A DNA stretch of 15,355 nucleotides from positions 1 through 15,355 of the forward strand of contig CAYURH010000022.1 in the NCBI GenBank assembly GCA_964447105.1, written 5' to 3'. The stretch comes from CAYURH01 sp964447105 (GTDB lineage Bacteria > Patescibacteriota > Saccharimonadia > Saccharimonadales > EFPC-124). The notes beneath the pieces were generated by a model, which worked only from the letters and a program-made list of their open reading frames with translations, ran no database searches and was not told the origin of the DNA. The position numbers were made by a program, and so were the translations under genes. Positions within the stretch are counted from its first letter, which is position 1; each line of letters opens with the position of its first letter. Positions 5,892 through 12,862 of the stretch are shown in pieces.

Positions 5892-7307
5892 ATGCGTAAG
5901 GTTTTCACAATACTTCTGAGTGTACTAATACTAACTGCTAATGTTTTGCCAGTGGCGGCTGCGGAGGAGACGCCGCCCACGATACCAGATAAACCGGTCA
6001 TTTTCACTGAACTGCAAACTAGCTCTGCTGTTGGCGCGAGCGAAAAGTTTATAACTATTTACAACAATGCTGATGAGCCCGTCGATGTAACTGGCTGGCA
6101 GATCCAATACCGTCCGGCCACTAATAGCAGCGATGACGCCTGGAAAGCAAAAGCGACAGTAGCTTGTATCGCTAGCACCGACGCGACGTGTCGGGTAGTG
6201 TTGGCGCCTGAGCAATGGTTGCTGTTCTCGAGCTACGATACGCAGGCACAAGTCCTCACAGCTACGAGTGCGTTTGCTATAACGGGCGGTCAGATTCGTT
6301 TGGTGCAACCGGGTACGACGCCAATTATCCATGATGTGCTGAACTATGGTGTGGCATCGACCATCGATGGCAATACACCTGCCGTAGCTCCTTCCAAAGG
6401 CAAGAGTCTGCAGCGCCGAGTCGGCGAGGATGGGCTCTACAGTGTGACGAGCAGCAACGCAACTGATTTCGCACAGGGCTGTGCGGCGCCGACGCCTGGG
6501 CAGTGGCCAACCGAACTAGCGCCCACGCCGGCAGAATGCAATGCGTCGACTGATCCAGGTTCAGACAACCCCGACCCGGCGGACGATACTGCTGCTGACC
6601 CCCTCCCCGAAGGCGACACCGCCGGCATCTATCTGCCGCTTACTATCACAGAGCTTCTCCCCGATCCAGCCAGTCCGCAGACCGATAGTAATGACGAGTT
6701 CATAGAGTTGTACAACCCCAGCAACGTCGCTGTTTCTGTGGGAGGGTACGAACTGCAAAGCGGCAGCAGCTATCGCTATAAATATGTGCTGCCAGATCAA
6801 TCTATCGAACCTGGTGAATATATTACCATCACTTCGGCCGAGTCGCATCTGAGCCTAACTAATACAGGCACAAGTGTGCGCCTACTTGATCCGAACGGTG
6901 TAGTGGTGGACGAGGTGGTGAATTACGGCGCCGCTAAAGCCGGGCAGAGTTGGATGCGAGGGGCGGACGGTGTGTGGCAATGGACCACGACGCCGACTGC
7001 AGGAGGAGCAAACGCGCTTGTGGCGGCGGTGGCCAAAGTAAAAGCTGCATCGACCAAAAAAGCATCAACTGTTAAAAAGCCCGCCAAATCCACCGCCAAA
7101 AAATTATCTGCGTCCAAAGCTACCAATGTATCTACGCCCATAGCATCCAATGCGGCTGATGCATCGCAGCCGGCCAGTTTGCCAAATTTTTGGCTGCTTG
7201 GCGCAATTGGTGCGCTCGTGGTGGGCTACGCTGCGTATGAATATCGGGGTGAAATCGGCCAGAAATTAGGCGTATTGCGCGCCAAGTTTACAGGGCAGAC
7301 ACAGTAG
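5892..7307 (+). CDS. Secreted membrane-anchored protein with two lamin-tail domains
   Basis: 471 residues. A signal peptide (hydrophobic from about 5-20, likely cleavage after VAAA near residue 24) leads to two lamin-tail domains. The first is at about 34-178 (VIFTELQTSS, FITIYNNADEPVDVTGWQI, HDVLNYG); the second at about 250-370 (TITELLPDPASPQ, DEFIELYNPSNVAVSVGGYEL, VDEVVNYG). An acidic Asp/Pro linker separates them. After the second domain comes a Lys/Ala/Ser-rich stretch (about 380-411, with KKPAKSTAKK), then a membrane helix (about 433-449) and a short basic tail. The protein is therefore displayed outside the cell, tethered by its C-terminus. Bacterial lamin-tail domains are extracellular beta-sandwich modules often found with nucleases or on surface proteins; their ligand here is unknown. 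The basic stalk could bind DNA or wall polymers (inference). A weak -10 (TAAGAT, 5877-5882) lies nine bases before the ATG. Confidence 0.85.
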   Translation: MRKVFTILLSVLILTANVLPVAAAEETPPTIPDKPVIFTELQTSSAVGASEKFITIYNNADEPVDVTGWQIQYRPATNSSDDAWKAKATVACIASTDATCRVVLAPEQWLLFSSYDTQAQVLTATSAFAITGGQIRLVQPGTTPIIHDVLNYGVASTIDGNTPAVAPSKGKSLQRRVGEDGLYSVTSSNATDFAQGCAAPTPGQWPTELAPTPAECNASTDPGSDNPDPADDTAADPLPEGDTAGIYLPLTITELLPDPASPQTDSNDEFIELYNPSNVAVSVGGYELQSGSSYRYKYVLPDQSIEPGEYITITSAESHLSLTNTGTSVRLLDPNGVVVDEVVNYGAAKAGQSWMRGADGVWQWTTTPTAGGANALVAAVAKVKAASTKKASTVKKPAKSTAKKLSASKATNVSTPIASNAADASQPASLPNFWLLGAIGALVVGYAAYEYRGEIGQKLGVLRAKFTGQTQ

Positions 7308-7319
7308 CCCGCGAGGGGA

Positions 7320-7634
7320 CTATTCGGCAAACGGATTGCTGCGCACCCCGCTGGGTGGGGCGGGTGCGGTGGAGTTTTCGGTGCTTTTGTTGAGTTCCTC
7401 GATCTTTTTGATAGTAGCCTGATCGAAGTTGCCTTTGAGCATTTCTTGCTCTTTGGTCTGGCGGTAGGTGTCGTCGCCCGTGGCAGACAAAGTGTCGTTT
7501 ACTACATATATGGCTACGATCAGCCCGCTGAGCAGCACGATGGAGTAGATAAAATAATGGTGCTTGCCGAGCACTTGGAATCTGCCCAACATTTGGGTGG
7601 CCTGTTTTGGAAGGGGAGGGAGTTTTAGCTTCAT
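7320..7634 (-). CDS. Small bitopic membrane protein, last gene of the pilM-N-O operon
   Basis: 104 residues that I cannot assign to a family. A basic, Pro-rich N-terminus (KLKLPPLPKQ) is followed by one membrane helix at about 28-45 (YFIYSIVLLSGLIVAIYVV). An outside-facing part has a charged helix (KEQEMLKGNFDQATIKKIEELNK) and a Pro-rich tail ending SNPFAE. It starts one base after the pilO stop (TAATATG arrangement), so translation is likely coupled. In diderm type IV pilus operons the gene after pilO is the lipoprotein gene pilP; this protein has the same position but no lipobox and no PilP beta-domain. It may be a monoderm partner of PilN and PilO (inference from position). Its stop is 12 bases from that of the convergent lamin-tail gene. 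Confidence 0.75.
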   Translation of the reverse strand: MKLKLPPLPKQATQMLGRFQVLGKHHYFIYSIVLLSGLIVAIYVVNDTLSATGDDTYRQTKEQEMLKGNFDQATIKKIEELNKSTENSTAPAPPSGVRSNPFAE

Positions 7635-7635
7635 A

Positions 7636-8193
7636 TTATTTCTTTATAAACACCACTGCGCTGAGCGTGGGGTTTTCGATTAGTTTGGGGTCTTTGGTAT
7701 TGGGCGACAGGGTGAGGCTGGTGACTTGGATTTTGGTGAGGTTGTTTTCCATGTCGCGCAGAAACGCGAGGAATGAAATGTACGGCGCGGGCCCGCGGAG
7801 TGTTACCGAAAATGGTGTGAGCACGGTGCCGGCAGGCGCTTTGCTACCACTGGCTACAGGGGCGTTGAAATCATAGCCACTCACGGCGAGACCGTGGCGG
7901 TTGGCGTATATTTCGACATCTTTGATGACTTGGTCCTGATATTCATACTGGTTGGCCGATGCAGCGATTTGACTGGCGCGAGCCACGATATCTTTGTTTT
8001 TGTCCAGCTGAGCTTGCATGCTCTTGAGCTCGTTGACTTGTTCACGGGCAGTGTCGGCGTCGGTGCGGGCGTGGTCGGCTTCGACGACTTTTTGCGCCAA
8101 GAGTTGTTGGGTAAACCAACCTCCTACACCGCAGCCGGCCAAAAGTGTGATGAAGCCGACTATGAGGATGAGGCGGAGGCGAGTGGCGGTCAT
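7636..8193 (-). CDS. pilO: Type IV pilus assembly protein PilO
   Basis: PilO dimerises with PilN and forms the extracytoplasmic part of the pilus alignment complex. The 185-residue protein has an N-terminal hydrophobic segment (about 6-20), a long Gln/Ala/Glu/Asp-rich coiled coil (about 28-75), and a C-terminal ferredoxin-like domain (about 85-185). That domain has TPFSVTLRGPAPYISFLAFLRDME, the PilO hallmark pattern of a strand, Gly and a phenylalanine-rich helix, followed by the strand KIQVTSLTLSP. Unusually, the hydrophobic segment ends LLAGC at Cys21, a good match to a lipoprotein signal; see findings. ATG is backed by AGGAGG six bases upstream and overlaps the pilN stop by four bases (ATGA). 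Confidence 0.85.
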   Translation of the reverse strand: MTATRLRLILIVGFITLLAGCGVGGWFTQQLLAQKVVEADHARTDADTAREQVNELKSMQAQLDKNKDIVARASQIAASANQYEYQDQVIKDVEIYANRHGLAVSGYDFNAPVASGSKAPAGTVLTPFSVTLRGPAPYISFLAFLRDMENNLTKIQVTSLTLSPNTKDPKLIENPTLSAVVFIKK

Positions 8194-8786
8194 TTTTTGG
8201 CCTCCTGTGCGGTTGGTTGTTTACTAAACTGGGCGGTAAGCGTGAGCACGACTGGATAGCGGGCAAAAAATGCATTGGTCAGACTGAGTGATGTGGGGTC
8301 GGTGGTAGTGGCGCTGGTGAGTTTGACTTTTTCGAAAAGCGACGATGCTTCCAGGCTGTTTTTGAGCTTTACGCCATCGTCGTAGGTGCATGAGCGGCCA
8401 CTGATGGTGAGCGGGGTGGCGAGATTGGTGGTGCCGATGGCGAGGTTGCTCAAGATTACACAGGATGGTATAACGGTTGCGATGTCGGTCAGAAGCGTGC
8501 TAAAACGGATGTCGCCAGCTAGAATCGTCTTGTCGACCTCTAGGTCTTTGGCAAACTGATCGGCAGCTTTGCTGGTAGCTGAATATGCCACAGCTTCTTG
8601 CTGGGCGGCGGCGAAATCATTGTTGGCGGCGGCTTTTTGATTGTCGGACGTGTAGAGTCCCACGGCAAATACGCCGGCCAGCAGGACTATAGTGCCCCCC
8701 AAAAGCAGATAATAATTGCGTACGATTACGTTGAACCGCGCTGCGCGTAGCTGTTTTTTGGTTTCGGGAGGTAAGACGTTAATCAT
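8190..8786 (-). CDS. pilN: Type IV pilus assembly protein PilN
   Basis: PilN links cytoplasmic PilM to PilO. 198 residues begin with INVLPPETKKQ, which is the conserved cytoplasmic INLLP-type motif that docks in PilM. A membrane helix follows (about 24-44, NYYLLLGGTIVLLAGVFAVG), then an Ala/Gln-rich coiled coil (about 48-85) and a ferredoxin-like domain with VIPSCVILSNLAIG and a second Cys in GRSCTYDDG, perhaps a disulphide outside the cell. The ATG at 8786 is chosen over one at 8810 because the docking motif starts right there and AGGAGA lies eight bases upstream inside pilM. It overlaps the pilM end by eight bases and pilO by four, implying stepwise coupled translation. Confidence 0.88.
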   Translation of the reverse strand: MINVLPPETKKQLRAARFNVIVRNYYLLLGGTIVLLAGVFAVGLYTSDNQKAAANNDFAAAQQEAVAYSATSKAADQFAKDLEVDKTILAGDIRFSTLLTDIATVIPSCVILSNLAIGTTNLATPLTISGRSCTYDDGVKLKNSLEASSLFEKVKLTSATTTDPTSLSLTNAFFARYPVVLTLTAQFSKQPTAQEAKK

Positions 8787-9843
8787 GACGCCAAATCTCC
8801 TTGGGCTCAATCAGCGCCAGCCCGGCAGCATTGACAAATCGTGGCTTGAACTGTTTGGTGGGCGGTTGTAATTTACCAAAATCAATCGCATGCCACGGGT
8901 TGGCCACCCGCGCCGGCATGAGCATAGCCTCGGTAATGTATTCGCCAATGCCCGGCATGTTGGACCCGCCACCTACGATGATGATCTGCTCCACTTTGGT
9001 TTTGGCGCCAATACGCTCGGTGTAGTAGCGCAAGATCTTGCGGATTTCGTTGGTAATTTGCGTCAGCAATGGTTCGAGTGCAGTTTTGAGTGCACCCTGT
9101 TTGGAGCCGCGAGCCAGACCGTCGTGGATTTTGAGTTGATGTGCTTCTTCGAGCGACACTTTTAGCTTTTCTGAAATCTGTAATGTAAACGTGTGCCCAC
9201 CGACAGCCACGCCGCCGGTCACGCGTACTACGCCATCCAACAGACCAATGTCGGTGGTGGCGGCGCCAATGTCGATGATGATACTTGGCAGGTGCCCCTC
9301 TTCGGTAAACTTTACCAGTCGGGCGGCAGAGCTAATGCCTGGCTCCATCATGACCACTTGCAGCCCGGCCTGCAGGCAGCTCTGCAGTATGGAATCGGCC
9401 AGGTGCTTAGGCACGGCCACCACCAGCACGGTGAGGGTGTCTTTGTTGCGTTCGATAATTTCGTAGTCCATGTACAATTCAGCGGCCGGCACGGGTACGT
9501 ATTGTTCGACTTCGAGCTGGATGGCTTCATCGAGGTTAGATTCGGCTTTGGCCGGGATACTCATGATGCGCATATATGTGCGATTGGTAGGAATACACAC
9601 GGTTACATGTGAGCTGGGCAGGTGCCCCACAAATTTTTCGTGCAGCAATGTCTGGATACCCTGAGCGAGGTATGTGTCGGGGGTATTAAAACTCTGCTGC
9701 ACCCGAGTGGGGTCCAAATCAATAGCACCATACCCAAGCGTGTGCATGTGCTGGTTGATAGCCATGATTTTTACGCCGGTTGTACTAAAATCAACACCGG
9801 CCAAAGGCTTATCATAGTGAAATAGTGAAGTTGGTGTGCCCAT
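8779..9843 (-). CDS. pilM: Type IV pilus assembly protein PilM
   Basis: PilM is an actin/FtsA-like cytoplasmic ATP-binding protein that holds the N-terminus of PilN and probably communicates with the pilus motors. The 354 residues show the actin-fold nucleotide motifs: phosphate-1 AGVDFSTTGVKIM (about 15-27), phosphate-2 IIIDIGAATTDIGLLDG (about 188-204) and adenosine motif IIIVGGGSNMPGIG (about 287-300). The family segment LKVSLEEAHQLK follows phosphate-2. The region EAIQLEVEQYVPVP is also typical of PilM. It is the first gene of a tightly overlapping pilM-N-O-small-protein unit and has an extended -10 just upstream. There is no clear Shine-Dalgarno site before the ATG, only a TTGGG. Confidence 0.95.
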   Translation of the reverse strand: MGTPTSLFHYDKPLAGVDFSTTGVKIMAINQHMHTLGYGAIDLDPTRVQQSFNTPDTYLAQGIQTLLHEKFVGHLPSSHVTVCIPTNRTYMRIMSIPAKAESNLDEAIQLEVEQYVPVPAAELYMDYEIIERNKDTLTVLVVAVPKHLADSILQSCLQAGLQVVMMEPGISSAARLVKFTEEGHLPSIIIDIGAATTDIGLLDGVVRVTGGVAVGGHTFTLQISEKLKVSLEEAHQLKIHDGLARGSKQGALKTALEPLLTQITNEIRKILRYYTERIGAKTKVEQIIIVGGGSNMPGIGEYITEAMLMPARVANPWHAIDFGKLQPPTKQFKPRFVNAAGLALIEPKEIWRHD

Positions 9844-9866
9844 CCCAATCAGTTATGCTTATGGTT

Positions 9867-9875
9867 AGTATAGCA
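9867..9875 (-). promoter_or_regulatory. Extended -10 promoter upstream of pilM
   Basis: On the minus strand TGCTATACT is an extended -10 with five of six hexamer matches, in the 42-base gap between the large minor pilin gene and pilM. The predicted start near 9860 gives a leader of about 17 bases. It suggests that pilM-N-O can be transcribed apart from the minor pilin genes. No -35 is evident. Confidence 0.5.
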
Positions 9876-9885
9876 TCAAACTGCT

Positions 9886-11253
9886 CTAATAGGTGCGTTT
9901 GTACGAATCCACAACCCAAGCCGAAATCCCAAACGACCCAGTAACAGTAGTGCCAAACGTAATAGTGCCCGAGTTCGACAAGTTGACCGTTTGACCTACC
10001 AAGGCGCCAATGTTGCCAGAGTTGTTAATGGTTACCCGCGACCAGCGCGCATAAAATTCGGTTTGTGGGCCCGAAGCGCTGTTGTCTAAGTCGATGGTAA
10101 TCGTGTTGCGGCTATTGTATAGGTCGGTGCCGGTGACATCGGGGCAGTTGGGTGAACACGCTGCCATGCTCCAATAGGTAATAACTCTGAACCCAACTGG
10201 TGAAGCGGCAGTGTTGGACTGCAGTGTGGCGCTGTTGCGCATTGATAATCCAGCTTGGGCATCAATCATGATTTCAGGAGGGGTAGCAAGCGCGTTGCTT
10301 ACGATCAATTTGCCTGAATTGCGGATAGTCAGCGAACCGGTAACCCAGATACTACCTTGCACGGTCACTTGGCAGGTGCCCGATACCGTGACGTCACCAG
10401 TAATTTTGAGGCCAGCTGGCCAGACTTTGGTGCCGCTACTGCAGCCAGCAACCGCTCCCGTTTGGTTGCTGGCGATTGCGCCCGTGATGCTGCTGCGGTC
10501 ATGACTGGGCAGTGCGGCTGGCGCAGGGCTACCAGGCACCAGGCCGGGGTTGAGCATGTTGGTGCCCGTTGTCTGGTTGGTGCCCTGCACTTCGCCGTAG
10601 ATTTTGGCTGTGTTTTGCAGGTTGATTGGCTGGCCATTCTCGCCCGACGCGCAGACGCGCGGGTACGTGCTGTTGGCGGGGACTGGGCAATTTTGGTGTG
10701 CAGCTTTGACATTCACCGGGTTGGTGGTGAGGCCAATCTGGGCCGAATTGGTCATAGAGATTTCACCATTCACGTATACGTTGCCGCCCACGATTTTGGA
10801 GTTGTTACTCATAAACAAACCACCCACGCCAGTTACCAGCGAATACGATCCGCTACTAACGCCGCGCAACTGTACGCGGAATTTGCGCTGTACTTTCGGG
10901 GTGCTGCTGGTGGGTGGCGAATATGTTTTGGCGGTAACATCGATGTATTTGATGTATGGGTCGGTATCGTTGACGATAGTCGTTTGATATGTGTCTTTGT
11001 ATGAACTGTCTGAATATAGCGTGATCTCGCCGCCAGTGCCGGTCCAGCTAGCGTCTTGGTTGAGTTGGGTAATAGCACTATCAAGCCCGGCGTCGGCAGC
11101 AAACTGGGTGTTGGTGCGGTAATACTCTTGGGTTGATAGGCGAAAATTATTGAGTGTCAGCTGTGCTGTGACCAACCCGGCGGCAACAATAAAAAACATC
11201 ACAAACAGTAAAGATGCAAGCACAAATCCTTGTTGCTGCGGCGTCTTGTTCAT
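9886..11253 (-). CDS. Large PilX/GspK-like minor pilin with repeated N-S-x-x-[IL] motifs
   Basis: 455 residues. The leader MNKTPQQQG is followed by FVLASLLFVMFFIVAAGLV, a prepilin-type signal with cleavage after Gly9. The mature protein has Ser instead of Glu at position 5; in GspK-type tip pseudopilins the Glu is also absent, which fits a place at the very tip. The N-terminal helix carries TNTQFAADAGLDSAITQLN, the usual PilX/GspK pattern. From about residue 140 onward the protein is rich in Ser, Thr, Asn and Gly, with repeated N-S-x-x-[IL] motifs (about residues 151, 169, 214, 312, 340, 411 and 427) suggesting a beta-solenoid. Six cysteines (about 189, 201, 271, 294, 366, 370) could form disulphides. 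It overlaps the previous gene by four bases, and AGGAA lies six bases before the ATG. It is probably a pilus-tip adhesin (inference). Confidence 0.8.
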   Translation of the reverse strand: MNKTPQQQGFVLASLLFVMFFIVAAGLVTAQLTLNNFRLSTQEYYRTNTQFAADAGLDSAITQLNQDASWTGTGGEITLYSDSSYKDTYQTTIVNDTDPYIKYIDVTAKTYSPPTSSTPKVQRKFRVQLRGVSSGSYSLVTGVGGLFMSNNSKIVGGNVYVNGEISMTNSAQIGLTTNPVNVKAAHQNCPVPANSTYPRVCASGENGQPINLQNTAKIYGEVQGTNQTTGTNMLNPGLVPGSPAPAALPSHDRSSITGAIASNQTGAVAGCSSGTKVWPAGLKITGDVTVSGTCQVTVQGSIWVTGSLTIRNSGKLIVSNALATPPEIMIDAQAGLSMRNSATLQSNTAASPVGFRVITYWSMAACSPNCPDVTGTDLYNSRNTITIDLDNSASGPQTEFYARWSRVTINNSGNIGALVGQTVNLSNSGTITFGTTVTGSFGISAWVVDSYKRTY

Positions 11254-11921
11254 AGCGAATTCCTAAGCGTTATACGAATGTTATTAGTGAAGTTGATGGT
11301 GCGTCCAAACGATTGCTGTTCCATCTGCAGCATCAGTTTGATCGAACGGGCGTTGGCGAGCGTTGTGGTGACGGCGTCGTCTTGATCGTAAAACACGAAA
11401 CTCATTGTTTTGAAGTGGTCGCTCAGCAGTACGTCGGCTGGACAGCTGGCCGTAGCCGACGTGACGGGGCAGCTGGTTTTGTAGCGGTTGCCCGTGGCGT
11501 TTGGATTAGCTAGGTAGCGTTTATAGAATTTGCCATTGCTCGAAAAGTACACCAGCTCGTTTTGATACGGTGCGCCGGTGTCGGTGTCGATAATAAAGTT
11601 GTTGCTATTATCGGTTACGGGTGTCGAAATGATCAACACCAAGCTGGAGTTGCTTGTCGTCCACCCGCCAGTCGGTGCGTTGGGATCGGTGATGGTGTTG
11701 CTGTCGCGCACGCCCGAGCTGACGCGCAGTTCTTCGACCACGGCGTTGAGCACGGCTTCGGATTCCACAGCCAGCTTAGCTTGCACGCTGTTTTTGATGG
11801 TTTCGCCATAAAAATTAATCAACAGCACCGTGGCCGGCACCACTAATAAACCAATAATCACAATCGCTACCACCAGCTCGGCAACAGTGAGTCCCGCTTG
11901 ACGTTTAGTATTGGCCGACAC
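11250..11921 (-). CDS. PilW/GspJ-like minor pilin
   Basis: 223 residues with a prepilin signal: leader ending RQAG, then LTVAELVVAIVIIGLLVVP with Leu at mature position 1, Glu at position 5 and a hydrophobic helix. The length, the helix continuing AVESEAVLNAVVEELRVSSG, and a C-terminal part with LVYFSSNGKFYKRYL, KTMSFVFYDQDD and ARSIKLMLQMEQQ match the PilW/GspJ architecture. Two cysteines (SCPVTSATASC) sit in the globular domain. The start is GTG at 11921, supported by AGGAG about seven bases upstream; it overlaps the previous gene by 17 bases and the next by four. As in other systems, it would join the PilV- and PilX-like proteins in a tip/priming complex. Confidence 0.85.
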   Translation of the reverse strand: MSANTKRQAGLTVAELVVAIVIIGLLVVPATVLLINFYGETIKNSVQAKLAVESEAVLNAVVEELRVSSGVRDSNTITDPNAPTGGWTTSNSSLVLIISTPVTDNSNNFIIDTDTGAPYQNELVYFSSNGKFYKRYLANPNATGNRYKTSCPVTSATASCPADVLLSDHFKTMSFVFYDQDDAVTTTLANARSIKLMLQMEQQSFGRTINFTNNIRITLRNSL

Positions 11922-12297
11922 CTAGTTCTCCTATGTACGTGCGGTAGCGCAGGGTTCGCGTGGAGCCGTGGTCGTTGTAGGACACTGTTACGTCTACCTG
12001 TTTGAGCGCCGTGCTCACGGTGCTAATAGTGTAGCTGGCTGAGCGAGGTTTGCCGATTGATGATGATAATTCGCTGGTAAAGTCAGTCGTCCCGTTGGTG
12101 AGACCGGTAAAACTGATACTGCGCAGGCTTTCGACTTTGTTTTCCACCAAAGCATGCACGGTTGCTAGGTCGCTGCTGCGATCATTGATGGCGCCTAGGT
12201 TGGTGATTAGCCCCACCACTACCGGCACGGCAATGGCAAGCAGGGCGATGGTGACCACCAATTCAATAATGGTAAATCCGGCTGTTTTGCGTATCAT
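11905..12297 (-). CDS. PilV/GspI-like minor pilin
   Basis: 130 residues. Leader MIRKTAG and mature start FTIIELVVTIALLAIAVPVVVG give an ideal class III signal with Glu at mature position 5. The following AINDRSSDLATVHALVENKVESLRS resembles GspI/PilV, where a conserved helix ends with an LxxS-type turn before a short beta-domain. The globular part is small and cysteine-free. The gene is the first of three overlapping minor-pilin genes (17 and 4 bases of overlap), the order I-J-K used by type II secretion and type IV pili for the tip complex. No Shine-Dalgarno site is seen; a possible extended -10 lies 15 bases upstream. Confidence 0.85.
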   Translation of the reverse strand: MIRKTAGFTIIELVVTIALLAIAVPVVVGLITNLGAINDRSSDLATVHALVENKVESLRSISFTGLTNGTTDFTSELSSSIGKPRSASYTISTVSTALKQVDVTVSYNDHGSTRTLRYRTYIGELGVGQY

Positions 12298-12312
12298 AAG
12301 CGCTTTGCTTTT

Positions 12313-12321
12313 ATGATAGCA
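12313..12321 (-). promoter_or_regulatory. Possible extended -10 before the PilV-like gene
   Basis: On the minus strand TGCTATCAT resembles an extended -10 (five of six hexamer positions). It begins right after the stop of the upstream pilin gene, and the predicted start would leave a leader of only about nine bases. It could be chance; it is listed because it repeats the arrangement seen before 688 and pilM. Confidence 0.3.
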
Positions 12322-12795
12322 CTAATTGTTGTTTAAACCGTAGCTGGCGTAGGGGTTAGGCAGTTTGGCGGTGGGTTGTTCGATATAGGTTTTGAGTACG
12401 TAACCGGTGCAGGTAATGGCGGTGCAGCCAGTGGGGTAGGGGATGTATTTGTATTGTGCGCCGCTGCCTGTCGGATTGGTGGCAGCTCTGGCTGCGGCTT
12501 GGTCGGATACGGCTGTGGCAATGGCGATGGTATTGCCTGCCGGGTCTTTGAGCGCCGCCGGGTCGATACCCGAAAATGTGGTTGCCGTAAATGTGTTGGG
12601 GTAGCCACCGTTGTCGCGGTAATATTCTTCGAGTCGACTGTGCAGTGTGTCGATGTCGGTAGTGCGTTCGGTGTCGCGTGACCGTGCCTGCTGACCGCTG
12701 ATATTGATAAATACAAATACCGCCAAAACACCCACCACGGCCATCACCACGATTAACTCAACCAAACTAAAACCATCGCGTCGTACCATCATCAT
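12322..12795 (-). CDS. Second type IV pilin of the cluster
   Basis: 157 residues. The leader MMMVRRDG and mature start FSLVELIVVMAVVGVLAVFVF form a class III signal with Glu5. The segment ARSRDTERTTDIDTLHSRL continues into EEYYRDNGGYPN, nearly the same as the major pilin's, so the two genes are paralogues. The C-terminal D-region has GCTAITC, a four-residue Cys loop, then GYVLKTYIEQP. Three consecutive in-frame ATG codons (12795, 12792, 12789) can start it; the first is used here. An earlier in-frame start at 12831 lies in the terminator and is rejected. No Shine-Dalgarno site is visible. The gene is separated from the major pilin gene by a strong terminator and from the PilV-like gene by 24 bases. 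Confidence 0.88.
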   Translation of the reverse strand: MMMVRRDGFSLVELIVVMAVVGVLAVFVFINISGQQARSRDTERTTDIDTLHSRLEEYYRDNGGYPNTFTATTFSGIDPAALKDPAGNTIAIATAVSDQAAARAATNPTGSGAQYKYIPYPTGCTAITCTGYVLKTYIEQPTAKLPNPYASYGLNNN

Positions 12796-12805
12796 ACTTA
12801 TGTTT

Positions 12806-12814
12806 ATGCTATCA
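12806..12814 (-). promoter_or_regulatory. Possible extended -10 before the second pilin gene
   Basis: On the minus strand TGATAGCAT has the TGn element and four of six hexamer matches. Since a terminator lies just upstream (12818-12847), a promoter must exist between it and the ATG or transcription must read through. The predicted start leaves about four bases before the first ATG. Confidence 0.35.
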
Positions 12815-12817
12815 CAT

Positions 12818-12847
12818 AAAAACAGCTCCACTGAGGGAGCTGTTTTT
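12818..12847. terminator. Rho-independent terminator after the major pilin gene
   Basis: AAAAACAGCTCC (12818-12829) and GGAGCTGTTTTT (12836-12847) pair perfectly over 12 bases around a 6-base loop. Read on the minus strand it ends in TTTTT, 15 bases after the pilin stop codon, an excellent intrinsic terminator. The A and T tracts are symmetrical, so it could work in both directions, but only minus-strand genes flank it. Confidence 0.92.
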
Positions 12848-12862
12848 GATTGCCGCTTGATT

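Noticed and set aside
9886..11253. Long plus-strand frames (for example 10357-11004) inside the large minor pilin gene
   Set aside because: They are shadows of a gene with a clear prepilin signal and start-stop overlaps with its neighbours; they show no ribosome site or recognisable domain.
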